In this document: in pieces, positions 38,594 to 46,394 of the stretch
Layout: every line of letters begins with the position of its first letter
Numbering within the stretch: position 1 is the first letter of the stretch
Source of the DNA: an uncultured Flavobacteriales bacterium
Lineage (GTDB): Bacteria; Bacteroidota; Bacteroidia; Flavobacteriales_D; Crocinitomicaceae
Assembly (NCBI GenBank): GCA_905480145.1
Contig: CAJQPA010000001.1
Coordinates: 57,053 to 121,052, forward strand
Length of the DNA: 64,000 nucleotides
Direction: 5' to 3'
The notes under the pieces: model-generated
What the model saw: only the letters and a program-made list of their open reading frames with translations
The model's database searches: none
What the model was told of the DNA's origin: nothing
Translations under genes and position numbers: made by a program

Positions 38594-39982
38594 ATGACAC
38601 TAATTAAATCTATTTCGGGAATCCGAGGAACTATTGGCGGAAAAGTAAACGAAGGTTTAACGCCTTTAGACGCTGTAAAATTTGCTGCGGCATATGGAAC
38701 TTGGCTAATAGCTAGAAACCCTAATCAAAACAAATTAAGAGTTGTTATAGGAAGAGACGCCAGAATCTCTGGACAAATGATTTCTGACCTTGTGGTCTCA
38801 ACATTAATTGGTTTAGGAATTGATGTAATTAACCTTGGACTATCTACAACACCAACTGTTGAGGTAGCGGTTCCATTGGAGGATGCTCAAGGCGGAATTA
38901 TCTTGACAGCAAGTCATAATCCAAAACAATGGAATGCTCTCAAACTTTTAAATGAATTAGGAGAATTTATTTCTGGTGCTGACGGTAATGAAGTTCTAAC
39001 CATTGCGGAAAACGAATCTTTTGACTTTGCTGAAGTTGATGATTTAGGAGAAGTAAACAATGATGATACCTATTTAAAGAAACATATCGATGCAATTCTT
39101 GCATTACCTATCGTCAATAAAGAAGCCATTAAGAATGCGAATTTCTCTGTTGTAGTGGATGCCGTCAATTCTACCGGAGGAATCTTTGTGCCGGCAATGC
39201 TCAAAGCACTCGGCGTTAACCAAATCACAGAATTATATTGCGACCCAACCGGTCACTTCCCGCACAACCCTGAACCACTTCCAGAACATTTAACAGATTT
39301 ATCTGCTAAAATTAAAGAAACTGGTGCAGACGTTGGCTTCACTGTAGATCCTGACGTCGATCGATTAGCAATGGTTTGTGAGGATGGGTCTATGTTTGGA
39401 GAAGAATATACTCTCGTTGCTGTTGGTGATTACGTTATAAGTAAAACACCAGGGACAAGTGTTTCAAACTTATCTTCCACTCGCGCATTAAGAGATGTAA
39501 CTGAAGCGCAAGGGCAAACTTATTTTGCTTCTGCCGTTGGTGAAGTGAACGTTGTCAATAAAATGAAAGCTGAAAACGCCGTTATCGGTGGTGAAGGAAA
39601 TGGTGGGATTATTTATCCAGAACTACATTATGGCAGAGATTCTTTAGTGGGAATAGCACTTTTTCTTTCTCTTTTAGCTGAGAAAAAAATGAAGGTGTCA
39701 GAATTAAGAGATAGCTATCCAGCATATACAATTTCAAAAAATAAAATTCAGTTGACCCCTGAAATTGATGTTGACAATATATTAGCCACAATGGCGAAAA
39801 GATATGTGAACGAAGAAGTTGATTCAACAGACGGTGTGAAAATTTACATCGGAAAAGAATGGGTTCATTTAAGAAAAAGTAATACGGAACCTATCATTCG
39901 CGTATATTCAGAAAGTAAATCAAAGGATTCTGCGGATGCATTCGCGGAGAGAATAATAAATGAGATTAAATCAATCATTTAG
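38594..39982 (+). CDS. glmM: Phosphoglucosamine mutase/phosphohexomutase
   Basis: 462 residues. Alpha-D-phosphohexomutase with the catalytic Ser107 in TASHNP, metal loop DPDVDR (252-257), sugar-binding 'GGEGNGG' and phosphate-binding 'RKSNTEPIIRVY'. GlmM converts glucosamine-6-P to glucosamine-1-P for peptidoglycan; phosphomannomutase/phosphoglucomutase activity cannot be ruled out from sequence. Terminator at 40028-40069. Confidence 0.88.
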   Translation: MTLIKSISGIRGTIGGKVNEGLTPLDAVKFAAAYGTWLIARNPNQNKLRVVIGRDARISGQMISDLVVSTLIGLGIDVINLGLSTTPTVEVAVPLEDAQGGIILTASHNPKQWNALKLLNELGEFISGADGNEVLTIAENESFDFAEVDDLGEVNNDDTYLKKHIDAILALPIVNKEAIKNANFSVVVDAVNSTGGIFVPAMLKALGVNQITELYCDPTGHFPHNPEPLPEHLTDLSAKIKETGADVGFTVDPDVDRLAMVCEDGSMFGEEYTLVAVGDYVISKTPGTSVSNLSSTRALRDVTEAQGQTYFASAVGEVNVVNKMKAENAVIGGEGNGGIIYPELHYGRDSLVGIALFLSLLAEKKMKVSELRDSYPAYTISKNKIQLTPEIDVDNILATMAKRYVNEEVDSTDGVKIYIGKEWVHLRKSNTEPIIRVYSESKSKDSADAFAERIINEIKSII

Positions 39983-40027
39983 ACCTACTTAGATTCTTCA
40001 AAAATAGAATTGAAATAAATTATATGA

Positions 40028-40069
40028 GTAAAAACGGTAACATTAAAATGTTACCGTTTTTACTTTTTT
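40028..40069 (+). terminator. Strong terminator after glmM
   Basis: A perfect 17-bp inverted repeat (40028-40044 with 40047-40063) around two bases, followed by six T. It starts 46 bases after the glmM stop. Confidence 0.9.
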
Positions 40070-40123
40070 GTGTGCTATTTGAACGCATCTTCTATGAATG
40101 TGTACAGTCTCAAAAAAATAGAC

Positions 40124-41836
40124 ATGAAGAATATAATCCTCCTATTAACAACGATGATAATTACCTCGAGCTCCTTTGGTGGAGACGAGAAAATTGTCCC
40201 TTCTAAAATTTCAAAAGTAACCGTCTACTCGCAAGGCGCTCAAATTTACCGAAAAGCAAATTACTCCATCGGCAAAGGAGTAACTGAAGTCGTAATAGAC
40301 GGTGTTAGTGACAACATTGATGGTAATAGTCTTCAAGTCAATGCAACCGGGAATTCAATTATTCTTGACACAAAATACAGTTTATTTTATCCGGAAAATA
40401 AGGCAATCACATCAACCGGTTTACCTTTAAAAATTAGAAGAAAAATCGGACTTCTTGAAGATTCAATTGCAATTACAAATTATACACTAAGAGAATTGCA
40501 AGATGAAATTGATGTCTACACTGCTACTAAGAGTATTTTGGCCAACAATGGAGCAATCCGAGGGCAAGGTAAAGTAAATGACTCTATCGGTCTTCTTAAG
40601 CATGCCATAGAATATTACACTGTTAAAATGATGGAGGTCAATAAGAAATTAAATAAGCTGAATCAAAAAAAATCGAAATCACAAAAAAAACAGCGTGGAA
40701 TGAATCAGCGCTTAACAGACCTAAAGAATTTCCAAACAAATGGAGGTAATACACCGAAACAACTTGGACCGTCTTATAGAATTACTGTAACATTCAAGTC
40801 AGATGTAGCAGTTACTGGTAAACTTGACATATCCTACCTTGTTTCAAATGCTGGATGGACTCCTATGTATGACCTAAGAAGTGACGCGACTTCTAGTAAG
40901 ATTAATCTTAACTATAAAGCCAACGTTCACCAAAACACTGGAATTGATTGGAAAGATGTTCGATTGAATATTTCAACAAACAATCCATACCACAACAAAA
41001 CAAAACCTACTCTTCATCCATGGTATGTCGATTTCAACATTTACAAAGATCAATCTTTAAAAAAATATAAAGAAGGAAAAAATAGAGGAAACATTCCTCG
41101 AAAAGCGGCCGAAATGGATTACGCTGCGGATGCTATTGAGGAAGTTCAAGTTTCATCTCGGACAGATGCATTTTTTAATGCCAGCGCTGCAGGAAATGCG
41201 AGCAGTTTTGTAACTGTCGTTGATAATTTAATCTCTGCAGAATTTAGAATTGACCTACCCTATTCAATCAAATCGAATAATCAAAAACACATGGTTTTGA
41301 TTAAGAATGTTGACATCAACGCCAACTATAAATACTATACCGTACCGAAATATGACAAGTCTGTGTATTTAGTTGCGCAATTGTCAAAATTGGATGAATT
41401 ACAATTAGTCCCTGCAAAAGCAAACATCTTTTTTGACGGAACTTATATGGGAGAAACTTACATTAACCCTTCTTCAATGGATGACACACTTAGCTTAAGT
41501 CTGGGCAAAGATCCAAACATTATTGTCAATAGAGTTCTGATGCAAAAAGAATGTAAAACAAAGGTTGTTGGCACAAAAACAGAAAGAACTTTTGCCTATT
41601 CTATTGAGGTCAAAAATCTCAAATCAAGAACTATAAAATTGGTTGTACAAGATCAAATACCAATTACTACAAACGCAGACATAGAAATTGAAACTTTGGA
41701 TATTTCAAAAGGAAAACTAAATAAAAAGAATGGTTTGATTGAATGGGAATTTAATCTGAAACCAAAACAAAAAAAGGAACTTTCTTTAAGTTATAAAGTT
41801 AAATATGACAAGGATAAAAATCTTGTAGTGAATTGA
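40124..41836 (+). CDS. Secreted DUF4139 protein (mucoidy-inhibitor MuiA-like)
   Basis: 570 residues from ATG 40124, which starts a signal peptide (MKNIILLLTTMIITSSSFG); the frame extends upstream to 40070 but that start would block the signal. Order: DUF4140-type N-terminal strands ('VTVYSQGAQIYRKANYSI'), a coiled coil (about 100-205), then DUF4139 ('VSNAGWTPMYDLRSDATSS', 'NISTNNPY', late 'LSLSYKVKYDKDKN'). The family occurs from bacteria to eukaryotes; biochemical role unknown. The gene is isolated between two terminators. Confidence 0.85.
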   Translation: MKNIILLLTTMIITSSSFGGDEKIVPSKISKVTVYSQGAQIYRKANYSIGKGVTEVVIDGVSDNIDGNSLQVNATGNSIILDTKYSLFYPENKAITSTGLPLKIRRKIGLLEDSIAITNYTLRELQDEIDVYTATKSILANNGAIRGQGKVNDSIGLLKHAIEYYTVKMMEVNKKLNKLNQKKSKSQKKQRGMNQRLTDLKNFQTNGGNTPKQLGPSYRITVTFKSDVAVTGKLDISYLVSNAGWTPMYDLRSDATSSKINLNYKANVHQNTGIDWKDVRLNISTNNPYHNKTKPTLHPWYVDFNIYKDQSLKKYKEGKNRGNIPRKAAEMDYAADAIEEVQVSSRTDAFFNASAAGNASSFVTVVDNLISAEFRIDLPYSIKSNNQKHMVLIKNVDINANYKYYTVPKYDKSVYLVAQLSKLDELQLVPAKANIFFDGTYMGETYINPSSMDDTLSLSLGKDPNIIVNRVLMQKECKTKVVGTKTERTFAYSIEVKNLKSRTIKLVVQDQIPITTNADIEIETLDISKGKLNKKNGLIEWEFNLKPKQKKELSLSYKVKYDKDKNLVVN

Positions 41837-41840
41837 CCCT

Positions 41841-41873
41841 AAAAAACCGACTGTTCCCACAGTCGGTTTTTTT
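41841..41873 (+). terminator. Terminator after the DUF4139 gene
   Basis: Perfect 14-bp stem (41841-41854 with 41859-41872), TCCC loop, T-run within the right arm. It starts four bases after the stop codon. Confidence 0.92.
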
Positions 41874-41919
41874 ATGCTTATTTATCTCTTTCTTCTGAAA
41901 CGTTTTAGATAGTTTTCAT

Positions 41920-41927
41920 TAGATTTG
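41920..41927 (+). promoter_or_regulatory. -7 element five bases before the ispH start codon
   Basis: TAGATTTG matches TAnnTTTG and ends five bases before ATG 41933, predicting a leaderless transcript for the ispH operon. Confidence 0.45.
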
Positions 41928-41932
41928 AATTG

Positions 41933-43144
41933 ATGAAGAAATTTGATATCCCAGAATATTACAGATCACCAATAATCAGCAAGGTCAAAGCGAAAAGAAA
42001 ATTAGAAGATCCTCGCAAGAAGAACTTCTCCCCATCTTCTCTTCAGTTTGATGGAATTGAATTTATTATAAGCCGCCACTTTGGTTTTTGTTATGGTGTT
42101 GAAAATGCAATAGAGAAATCCTACAACGCAGTTCATGAGAATCCCGACAAACGCATTTTTCTGATTAGTCAAATGATTCACAACCCAGATGTAAACGCAG
42201 ATCTTCAAAATTTAGGTGTCAAATTCATTCAAGATACTGAAGGAAATGTGCTGATTCCTTGGGAAGATATTAATTCAGATGACATTATCATTATCCCTGC
42301 TTTTGGAACAACCATTGAAACAATGGAAATCATCAAGTCAAAAGGATTAAACACTAGGATGTATAATACTACTTGCCCATTCGTTGAAAAGGTTTGGAAT
42401 CGTTCAAAAAAGCTTGGAGAAAACAATCATACCGTCATTATTCATGGCAAACATATGCATGAAGAAACAAGGGCTACGTTCTCGCATAGCCAGTCAAATT
42501 CTCCTTCCATTATATTAAAGGATATTCATGAAGCTAAAATAGTTAAAGACTGCATCAATGGGAAATTGAGCAACGATGAATTTTTAAAACAATTCAAAGG
42601 AAAATATTCCAAAGGGTTCAATCCAACAATTCATTTGACTAAAATTGGAGTCGTAAATCAAACAACCATGTTGGCTTCAGAGACTCAAGAAATTGCTGAC
42701 TTTTTTAGACAAGTGATGGTTGAAAAATATGGCGAAGAATCAATCAACGATCATATATCTGACACCAGAGATACTTTATGTTACGCAACAAACGACAATC
42801 AATCAGCCACTCTCAAACTTTTAGAATCAGAAGCTGATTTAGCAATAATTGTAGGAGGACATAACAGCAGTAATACGACTCATCTTGTTGAATTATTGGA
42901 GAAAAAATTCCCTTCTTACTTTATTAGAAATGAGCATGACATTCTAAACATCAAGGAAATTAAATCATTTGACATTCATAAAAAAGAACTAGAAACGCGA
43001 AAAAATTATTTTCCTAAAAAAGAACTTCTTAAAGTCATCATAACTTCTGGAGCTTCATGTCCAGATGCTGTTGTTGACAGAGTAATTCAACGTTTACTGC
43101 ATTTAAATAATGTGGAATTTAATGCAAATTCAATCGAGTTTTAA
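41933..43144 (+). CDS. ispH: 4-hydroxy-3-methylbut-2-enyl diphosphate reductase, long form
   Basis: 403 residues, against about 280-320 for the common bacterial form. The last enzyme of the MEP isoprenoid pathway, an Fe-S protein. The three cluster cysteines are Cys53 (GFCYGVE), Cys148 (NTTCPFV) and about Cys376 (SGASCPD). The N-terminal extension (about 40 residues) and the insert near 195-240 resemble the plant/cyanobacterial-type enzyme. It heads an operon; its stop overlaps the cyclase start by one base (TAATG). An extra in-frame TTG at 41930 is ignored. Confidence 0.92.
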   Translation: MKKFDIPEYYRSPIISKVKAKRKLEDPRKKNFSPSSLQFDGIEFIISRHFGFCYGVENAIEKSYNAVHENPDKRIFLISQMIHNPDVNADLQNLGVKFIQDTEGNVLIPWEDINSDDIIIIPAFGTTIETMEIIKSKGLNTRMYNTTCPFVEKVWNRSKKLGENNHTVIIHGKHMHEETRATFSHSQSNSPSIILKDIHEAKIVKDCINGKLSNDEFLKQFKGKYSKGFNPTIHLTKIGVVNQTTMLASETQEIADFFRQVMVEKYGEESINDHISDTRDTLCYATNDNQSATLKLLESEADLAIIVGGHNSSNTTHLVELLEKKFPSYFIRNEHDILNIKEIKSFDIHKKELETRKNYFPKKELLKVIITSGASCPDAVVDRVIQRLLHLNNVEFNANSIEF

Positions 43145-44841
43145 TGGAAAGGTTTATTAATATTTTAATTATTGATAGTGATCTGGAAATTCAAAACGGG
43201 TTAAAAGAAATACTAATTGGAAGAGGTAATAACATACTATCTTCCAACTCGTTAGAAGATTCCATACCAATTATTCAAAAAAAAGAAATCGGTATATTCA
43301 TCATCAATATTGAAAATTCTTCGGAAGGATTAAAAATTATTAAATCAATAAAAGAAAATAACTCATTAAGTAAAAGTTATATTATCGTGTTGGCAAAAGA
43401 AGATAGTTCTGGCGCTAAATTGGTTAAGGGGATGCATCACGGAGCTGTTGACTATATCACTTATCCTTTTAATAAAAATCTAATTCGAAGCAAAATTGAA
43501 GTCTTCAAATCTTTATATCATAAAGATCAACGAATAGGGCAATTATTGAGTAACATCTTCCCTGTTAATGTGCTAGAGGAGCTATCTACAAATGGTAAAT
43601 ACTCTCCTAAAAAAATTGAAAAAGGTTTAGTACTATTTACAGATTTTGTCGACTTTTCGATGAAAGCTACAAAACTAAACCCTCTAAACCTCATCCAGCA
43701 ACTCGAGAAGCACTTCATAAAGTTTGATGAGATCATTGAAAAATACAAATTAGAAAAGATTAAAACGATCGGAGACGCCTACATGGCATTAGCAGGAGTA
43801 ACTGAGAATAATCCAGAGCCTGCAATTAGAGCATGCCTAGCTGCAATAGAAATTCGAAATTATATGCGAACGGAACAAGATACTGCGATCGCGATGAAAA
43901 AAGATTTTTGGGAAATAAGAATAGGAATGCATATGGGTCCTCTTGTCGCGGGAATTATTGGCACTTCGAAATACAATTTTGATGTATGGGGAGACACCGT
44001 TAACATAGCATCTAGAACAGAATCAAGCAGTAAGAGTGGTTCTATATCAATTACCTCTTCTATTTTAGAGCCTATAAAAAACTACTTCCATACAACACCA
44101 AGAGGTAAAATTGACATAACAAAAAGAGGGGGAGCCATTGAAATGTTTTACTTAAATGAATTAGATCACTCTTTTTCAATGTATAATGATGGGGCCTATC
44201 CAAGTGCTGATTTAAGATTAAAATGTGGGTTGCCATCCATTGACTTTTCACAAATGCGAGTTCATATTTTAAATCGATTAAAATCACTTTTACCAGCCGA
44301 TTTGCATTACCATGACATCCCACACACCCTAAATGTTGAAAAAGCAGTTGTTCGATATGCAAAACTTGAAGGAGTGAGTTCAGAGGATATTTTTATTCTT
44401 CGAACTGCAGCACTTTTTCATGATGCTGGCTTCATTATGCAGTATAACGAAAATGAAGATTTCTCTATTAAAATAATGGAGTCAACCCTTCCTATATATG
44501 GATACTCTAAAGAACAAATTTCTATTATTTCAGATATTATCCACGCCACTAAATATAAAGTAGAACCAACAACTCTTCTTCAAAAAATAATGTGTGATGC
44601 GGATTTCGATTACCTCGGTCGACCAGATTATCAGGTAATTGTAAAAAAGCTAAGGCAAGAAATGGCTTGCTATGACATTCAATTTACCGATGAAAAATGG
44701 ATAGAATATCAATTAAAATTTCTTGAAAAAAAGCATGTTTATTATACAGAGACAGCGCAAAACATTCGATACCATGGAAAACGTTCTCGCATTAAAAATT
44801 TAAAACAAAAATTATCAGCATTTCAAATTTCTGAACAATGA
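43144..44841 (+). CDS. Pseudoreceiver-adenylate cyclase-HD domain protein
   Basis: 565 residues, cytosolic. Receiver-like domain (4-122) in which the phosphoacceptor Asp is replaced by Asn55 and the conserved Lys by Tyr107, so phosphorylation is unlikely. Class III cyclase domain (about 155-335) with metal ligands Asp167 and Asp211, adenine-specifying Lys207 and Asp280, and transition-state Asn287/Arg291: all required residues present and ATP rather than GTP predicted. C-terminal HD domain (about 385-500) with His390/His394, His426-Asp427, His467 and Asp485/Asp487. It is embedded between ispH and the PduO-type gene with overlaps of one and four bases. The HD part could be a phosphohydrolase or a sensor. 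Confidence 0.88.
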   Translation: MERFINILIIDSDLEIQNGLKEILIGRGNNILSSNSLEDSIPIIQKKEIGIFIINIENSSEGLKIIKSIKENNSLSKSYIIVLAKEDSSGAKLVKGMHHGAVDYITYPFNKNLIRSKIEVFKSLYHKDQRIGQLLSNIFPVNVLEELSTNGKYSPKKIEKGLVLFTDFVDFSMKATKLNPLNLIQQLEKHFIKFDEIIEKYKLEKIKTIGDAYMALAGVTENNPEPAIRACLAAIEIRNYMRTEQDTAIAMKKDFWEIRIGMHMGPLVAGIIGTSKYNFDVWGDTVNIASRTESSSKSGSISITSSILEPIKNYFHTTPRGKIDITKRGGAIEMFYLNELDHSFSMYNDGAYPSADLRLKCGLPSIDFSQMRVHILNRLKSLLPADLHYHDIPHTLNVEKAVVRYAKLEGVSSEDIFILRTAALFHDAGFIMQYNENEDFSIKIMESTLPIYGYSKEQISIISDIIHATKYKVEPTTLLQKIMCDADFDYLGRPDYQVIVKKLRQEMACYDIQFTDEKWIEYQLKFLEKKHVYYTETAQNIRYHGKRSRIKNLKQKLSAFQISEQ

Positions 44842-45386
44842 AAGTATATACTAAAAAAGGTGACACTGGAACAACTCAATTGATAGGTGGCACACGCGTG
44901 CCTAAGCATTCATTGCGAATTGAAACCTACGGAACAATTGACGAATTAAACTCGTATATTGGATTAATTCGGGATCAAAAGATAAATGAAGAACATAAAA
45001 TTCAATTATTGGAAATTCAAGACCGTCTTTTTACACTTGGTTCTATTCTAGCTTCTGACCCTTCTAAGGAAACAATGAAATTACCTGAGTTAAAAGAGTC
45101 AGATATTGTTAACCTGGAAGTTTGGATTGATGTAATGGATGAAGTTCTAGAACCGATGAGAAATTTTGTATTACCTGGTGGTCACACAACTGTTTCTTTT
45201 ACTCAGATCGCAAGATGTGTTTGCAGAAGAAGTGAACGAATAATCACTGACTTATCTGAAAATGAAGAAGTAGAACCGATGGTATTAGCTTATGTAAATA
45301 GATTAAGCGACTACTTGTTTGTCTTAGGTCGAAAATTCACGAAAGATCTAGGAGCAAAAGAACAACCTTGGCAACCAAAAATGTAA
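44838..45386 (+). CDS. Cob(I)alamin adenosyltransferase, PduO type
   Basis: 182 residues. ATP-binding N-terminus 'YTKKGDTGTTQLIGGTRVPKHSLRIETYGTIDELNSYIG', helical bundle, and late 'RCVCRRSERIITDL' and 'YVNRLSDYLFVLGRKF' are diagnostic. It transfers the adenosyl group of ATP to cob(I)alamin to make coenzyme B12. The ATG overlaps the cyclase stop (ATGA). No B12-dependent enzyme lies nearby. Confidence 0.95.
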   Translation: MKVYTKKGDTGTTQLIGGTRVPKHSLRIETYGTIDELNSYIGLIRDQKINEEHKIQLLEIQDRLFTLGSILASDPSKETMKLPELKESDIVNLEVWIDVMDEVLEPMRNFVLPGGHTTVSFTQIARCVCRRSERIITDLSENEEVEPMVLAYVNRLSDYLFVLGRKFTKDLGAKEQPWQPKM

Positions 45387-45431
45387 AAAACAGCTTATTT
45401 CTAACTTAAATCAAATGTTTTGCGTCAAAAA

Positions 45432-45462
45432 TTTGGTTTCTATTAAATTAAATTTACATTTG
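45432..45462 (+). promoter_or_regulatory. Perfect-consensus promoter of the DUF2795 gene
   Basis: TTTG (45432-45435), 19 bases, TACATTTG (45455-45462): exactly the published Bacteroidota consensus and spacing. The transcript would have a leader of about 24 bases with AGAGG before the ATG. Confidence 0.8.
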
Positions 45463-45490
45463 CGCAAATAACAATTGAAAAAGAGGTAAT

Positions 45491-45712
45491 ATGTACTGGA
45501 CTTTAGAATTAGCTTCCTATTTGGAAGATGCGCCGTGGCCAGCGGCAAAAGACGAACTGGTTGATTTCGCTATCAGAACTGGCGCACCTCTTGAGGTAGT
45601 GGAAAATCTTCAAGCCCTTGAGGATGAAGGAGAAACTTACGATAATATCGAAGAGATTTGGCCCGACTATCCGTCGAGAGAAGACTTCCTCTTTAATGAG
45701 GATGAATATTAA
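45491..45712 (+). CDS. Small acidic DUF2795 protein
   Basis: 73 residues, acidic, no cysteine. 'LASYLEDAPWPAAKDELVDFAIRTGAPLEVVENLQALEDEGETYDNIEEIWPDYPS' matches DUF2795, a small helical domain. Role unknown. A Shine-Dalgarno-like AGAGG lies seven bases before the ATG, unusual here, and the gene is framed by a perfect promoter and a strong terminator, suggesting high independent expression. Confidence 0.9.
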   Translation: MYWTLELASYLEDAPWPAAKDELVDFAIRTGAPLEVVENLQALEDEGETYDNIEEIWPDYPSREDFLFNEDEY

Positions 45713-45715
45713 ATT

Positions 45716-45747
45716 AAAAATCCCGGTTAATACCGGGATTTTTTTTT
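45716..45747 (+). terminator. Terminator after the DUF2795 gene
   Basis: Perfect 12-bp stem (45716-45727 with 45732-45743), TAAT loop, nine T in the tail. It starts three bases after the stop codon. Confidence 0.93.
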
Positions 45748-45757
45748 AATTTAAAGT

Positions 45758-46357
45758 ATGAACTTTTTGGGGCATATGTACTTTTCAAATAACAACGTGC
45801 AATTGATGTACGCTAACATTTTTGGAGACTTTGTAAAAGGCAAAGATTTATCGCACCTCTCTCAACTATTGCAAAAAGGCATTAAACTTCATCGCAAAAT
45901 TGATGATTACATTGATCATCATCCTGCAGTCGTTAAATTAACGCATCACCTTTACAAACAATTACCAAAAGTTGCAGGTATTGCCGTCGATTTATACTTT
46001 GACTATTTATTAGCTAAGAATTGGAAAAAATATCACTCATCTGACTATATCACTTTCATCCAAACATTTGAAAATACTGAAATTAACCGTGAGACATTTC
46101 CTAAACAAAAGTTTTGGAATGTCTTAGATAGAATGAAAGCTGGTGAATGGCTAAAACATTCACAATCACTCTATGGTTTAAAGAAATCATCCCAAGGCGT
46201 TTCAAATATGATTTCATTCGAAAATGTCTTAAATGAAGCTCCAGAAGTGTTTCTTCAAAACGAGGCAATGATAGAGGAAACTTTTCATCAATTTATGAAA
46301 GAAGCAATCCCCTATTTTGACCGTTATATAAAAGAAAACATCCTTACCAACACTTAA
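45758..46357 (+). CDS. Acyl carrier protein phosphodiesterase (AcpH family)
   Basis: 199 residues. 'MNFLGHMYFS', 'IFGDFVKGKDL', 'GIKLHRKIDDYIDHHP' and 'VAGIAVDLYFDYLLAKNW' are AcpH hallmarks; HRKIDDYID carries the HD-like metal site. AcpH removes 4'-phosphopantetheine from holo-ACP. It starts eleven bases after a terminator, so a promoter within the terminator region or partial read-through is needed. Confidence 0.88.
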   Translation: MNFLGHMYFSNNNVQLMYANIFGDFVKGKDLSHLSQLLQKGIKLHRKIDDYIDHHPAVVKLTHHLYKQLPKVAGIAVDLYFDYLLAKNWKKYHSSDYITFIQTFENTEINRETFPKQKFWNVLDRMKAGEWLKHSQSLYGLKKSSQGVSNMISFENVLNEAPEVFLQNEAMIEETFHQFMKEAIPYFDRYIKENILTNT

Positions 46358-46394
46358 ATCCATAATAAAGTAATTAGGGTTATAACTTTATGCA

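Noticed and set aside
40024..40206. 60-codon frame beginning in the glmM terminator
   Set aside because: Most of it is the terminator hairpin and the start region of the DUF4139 gene in another frame.
43144..43509. Functional two-component receiver domain in the cyclase protein
   Set aside because: The phosphoacceptor Asp and conserved Lys are replaced (Asn55, Tyr107), and no histidine kinase is nearby.
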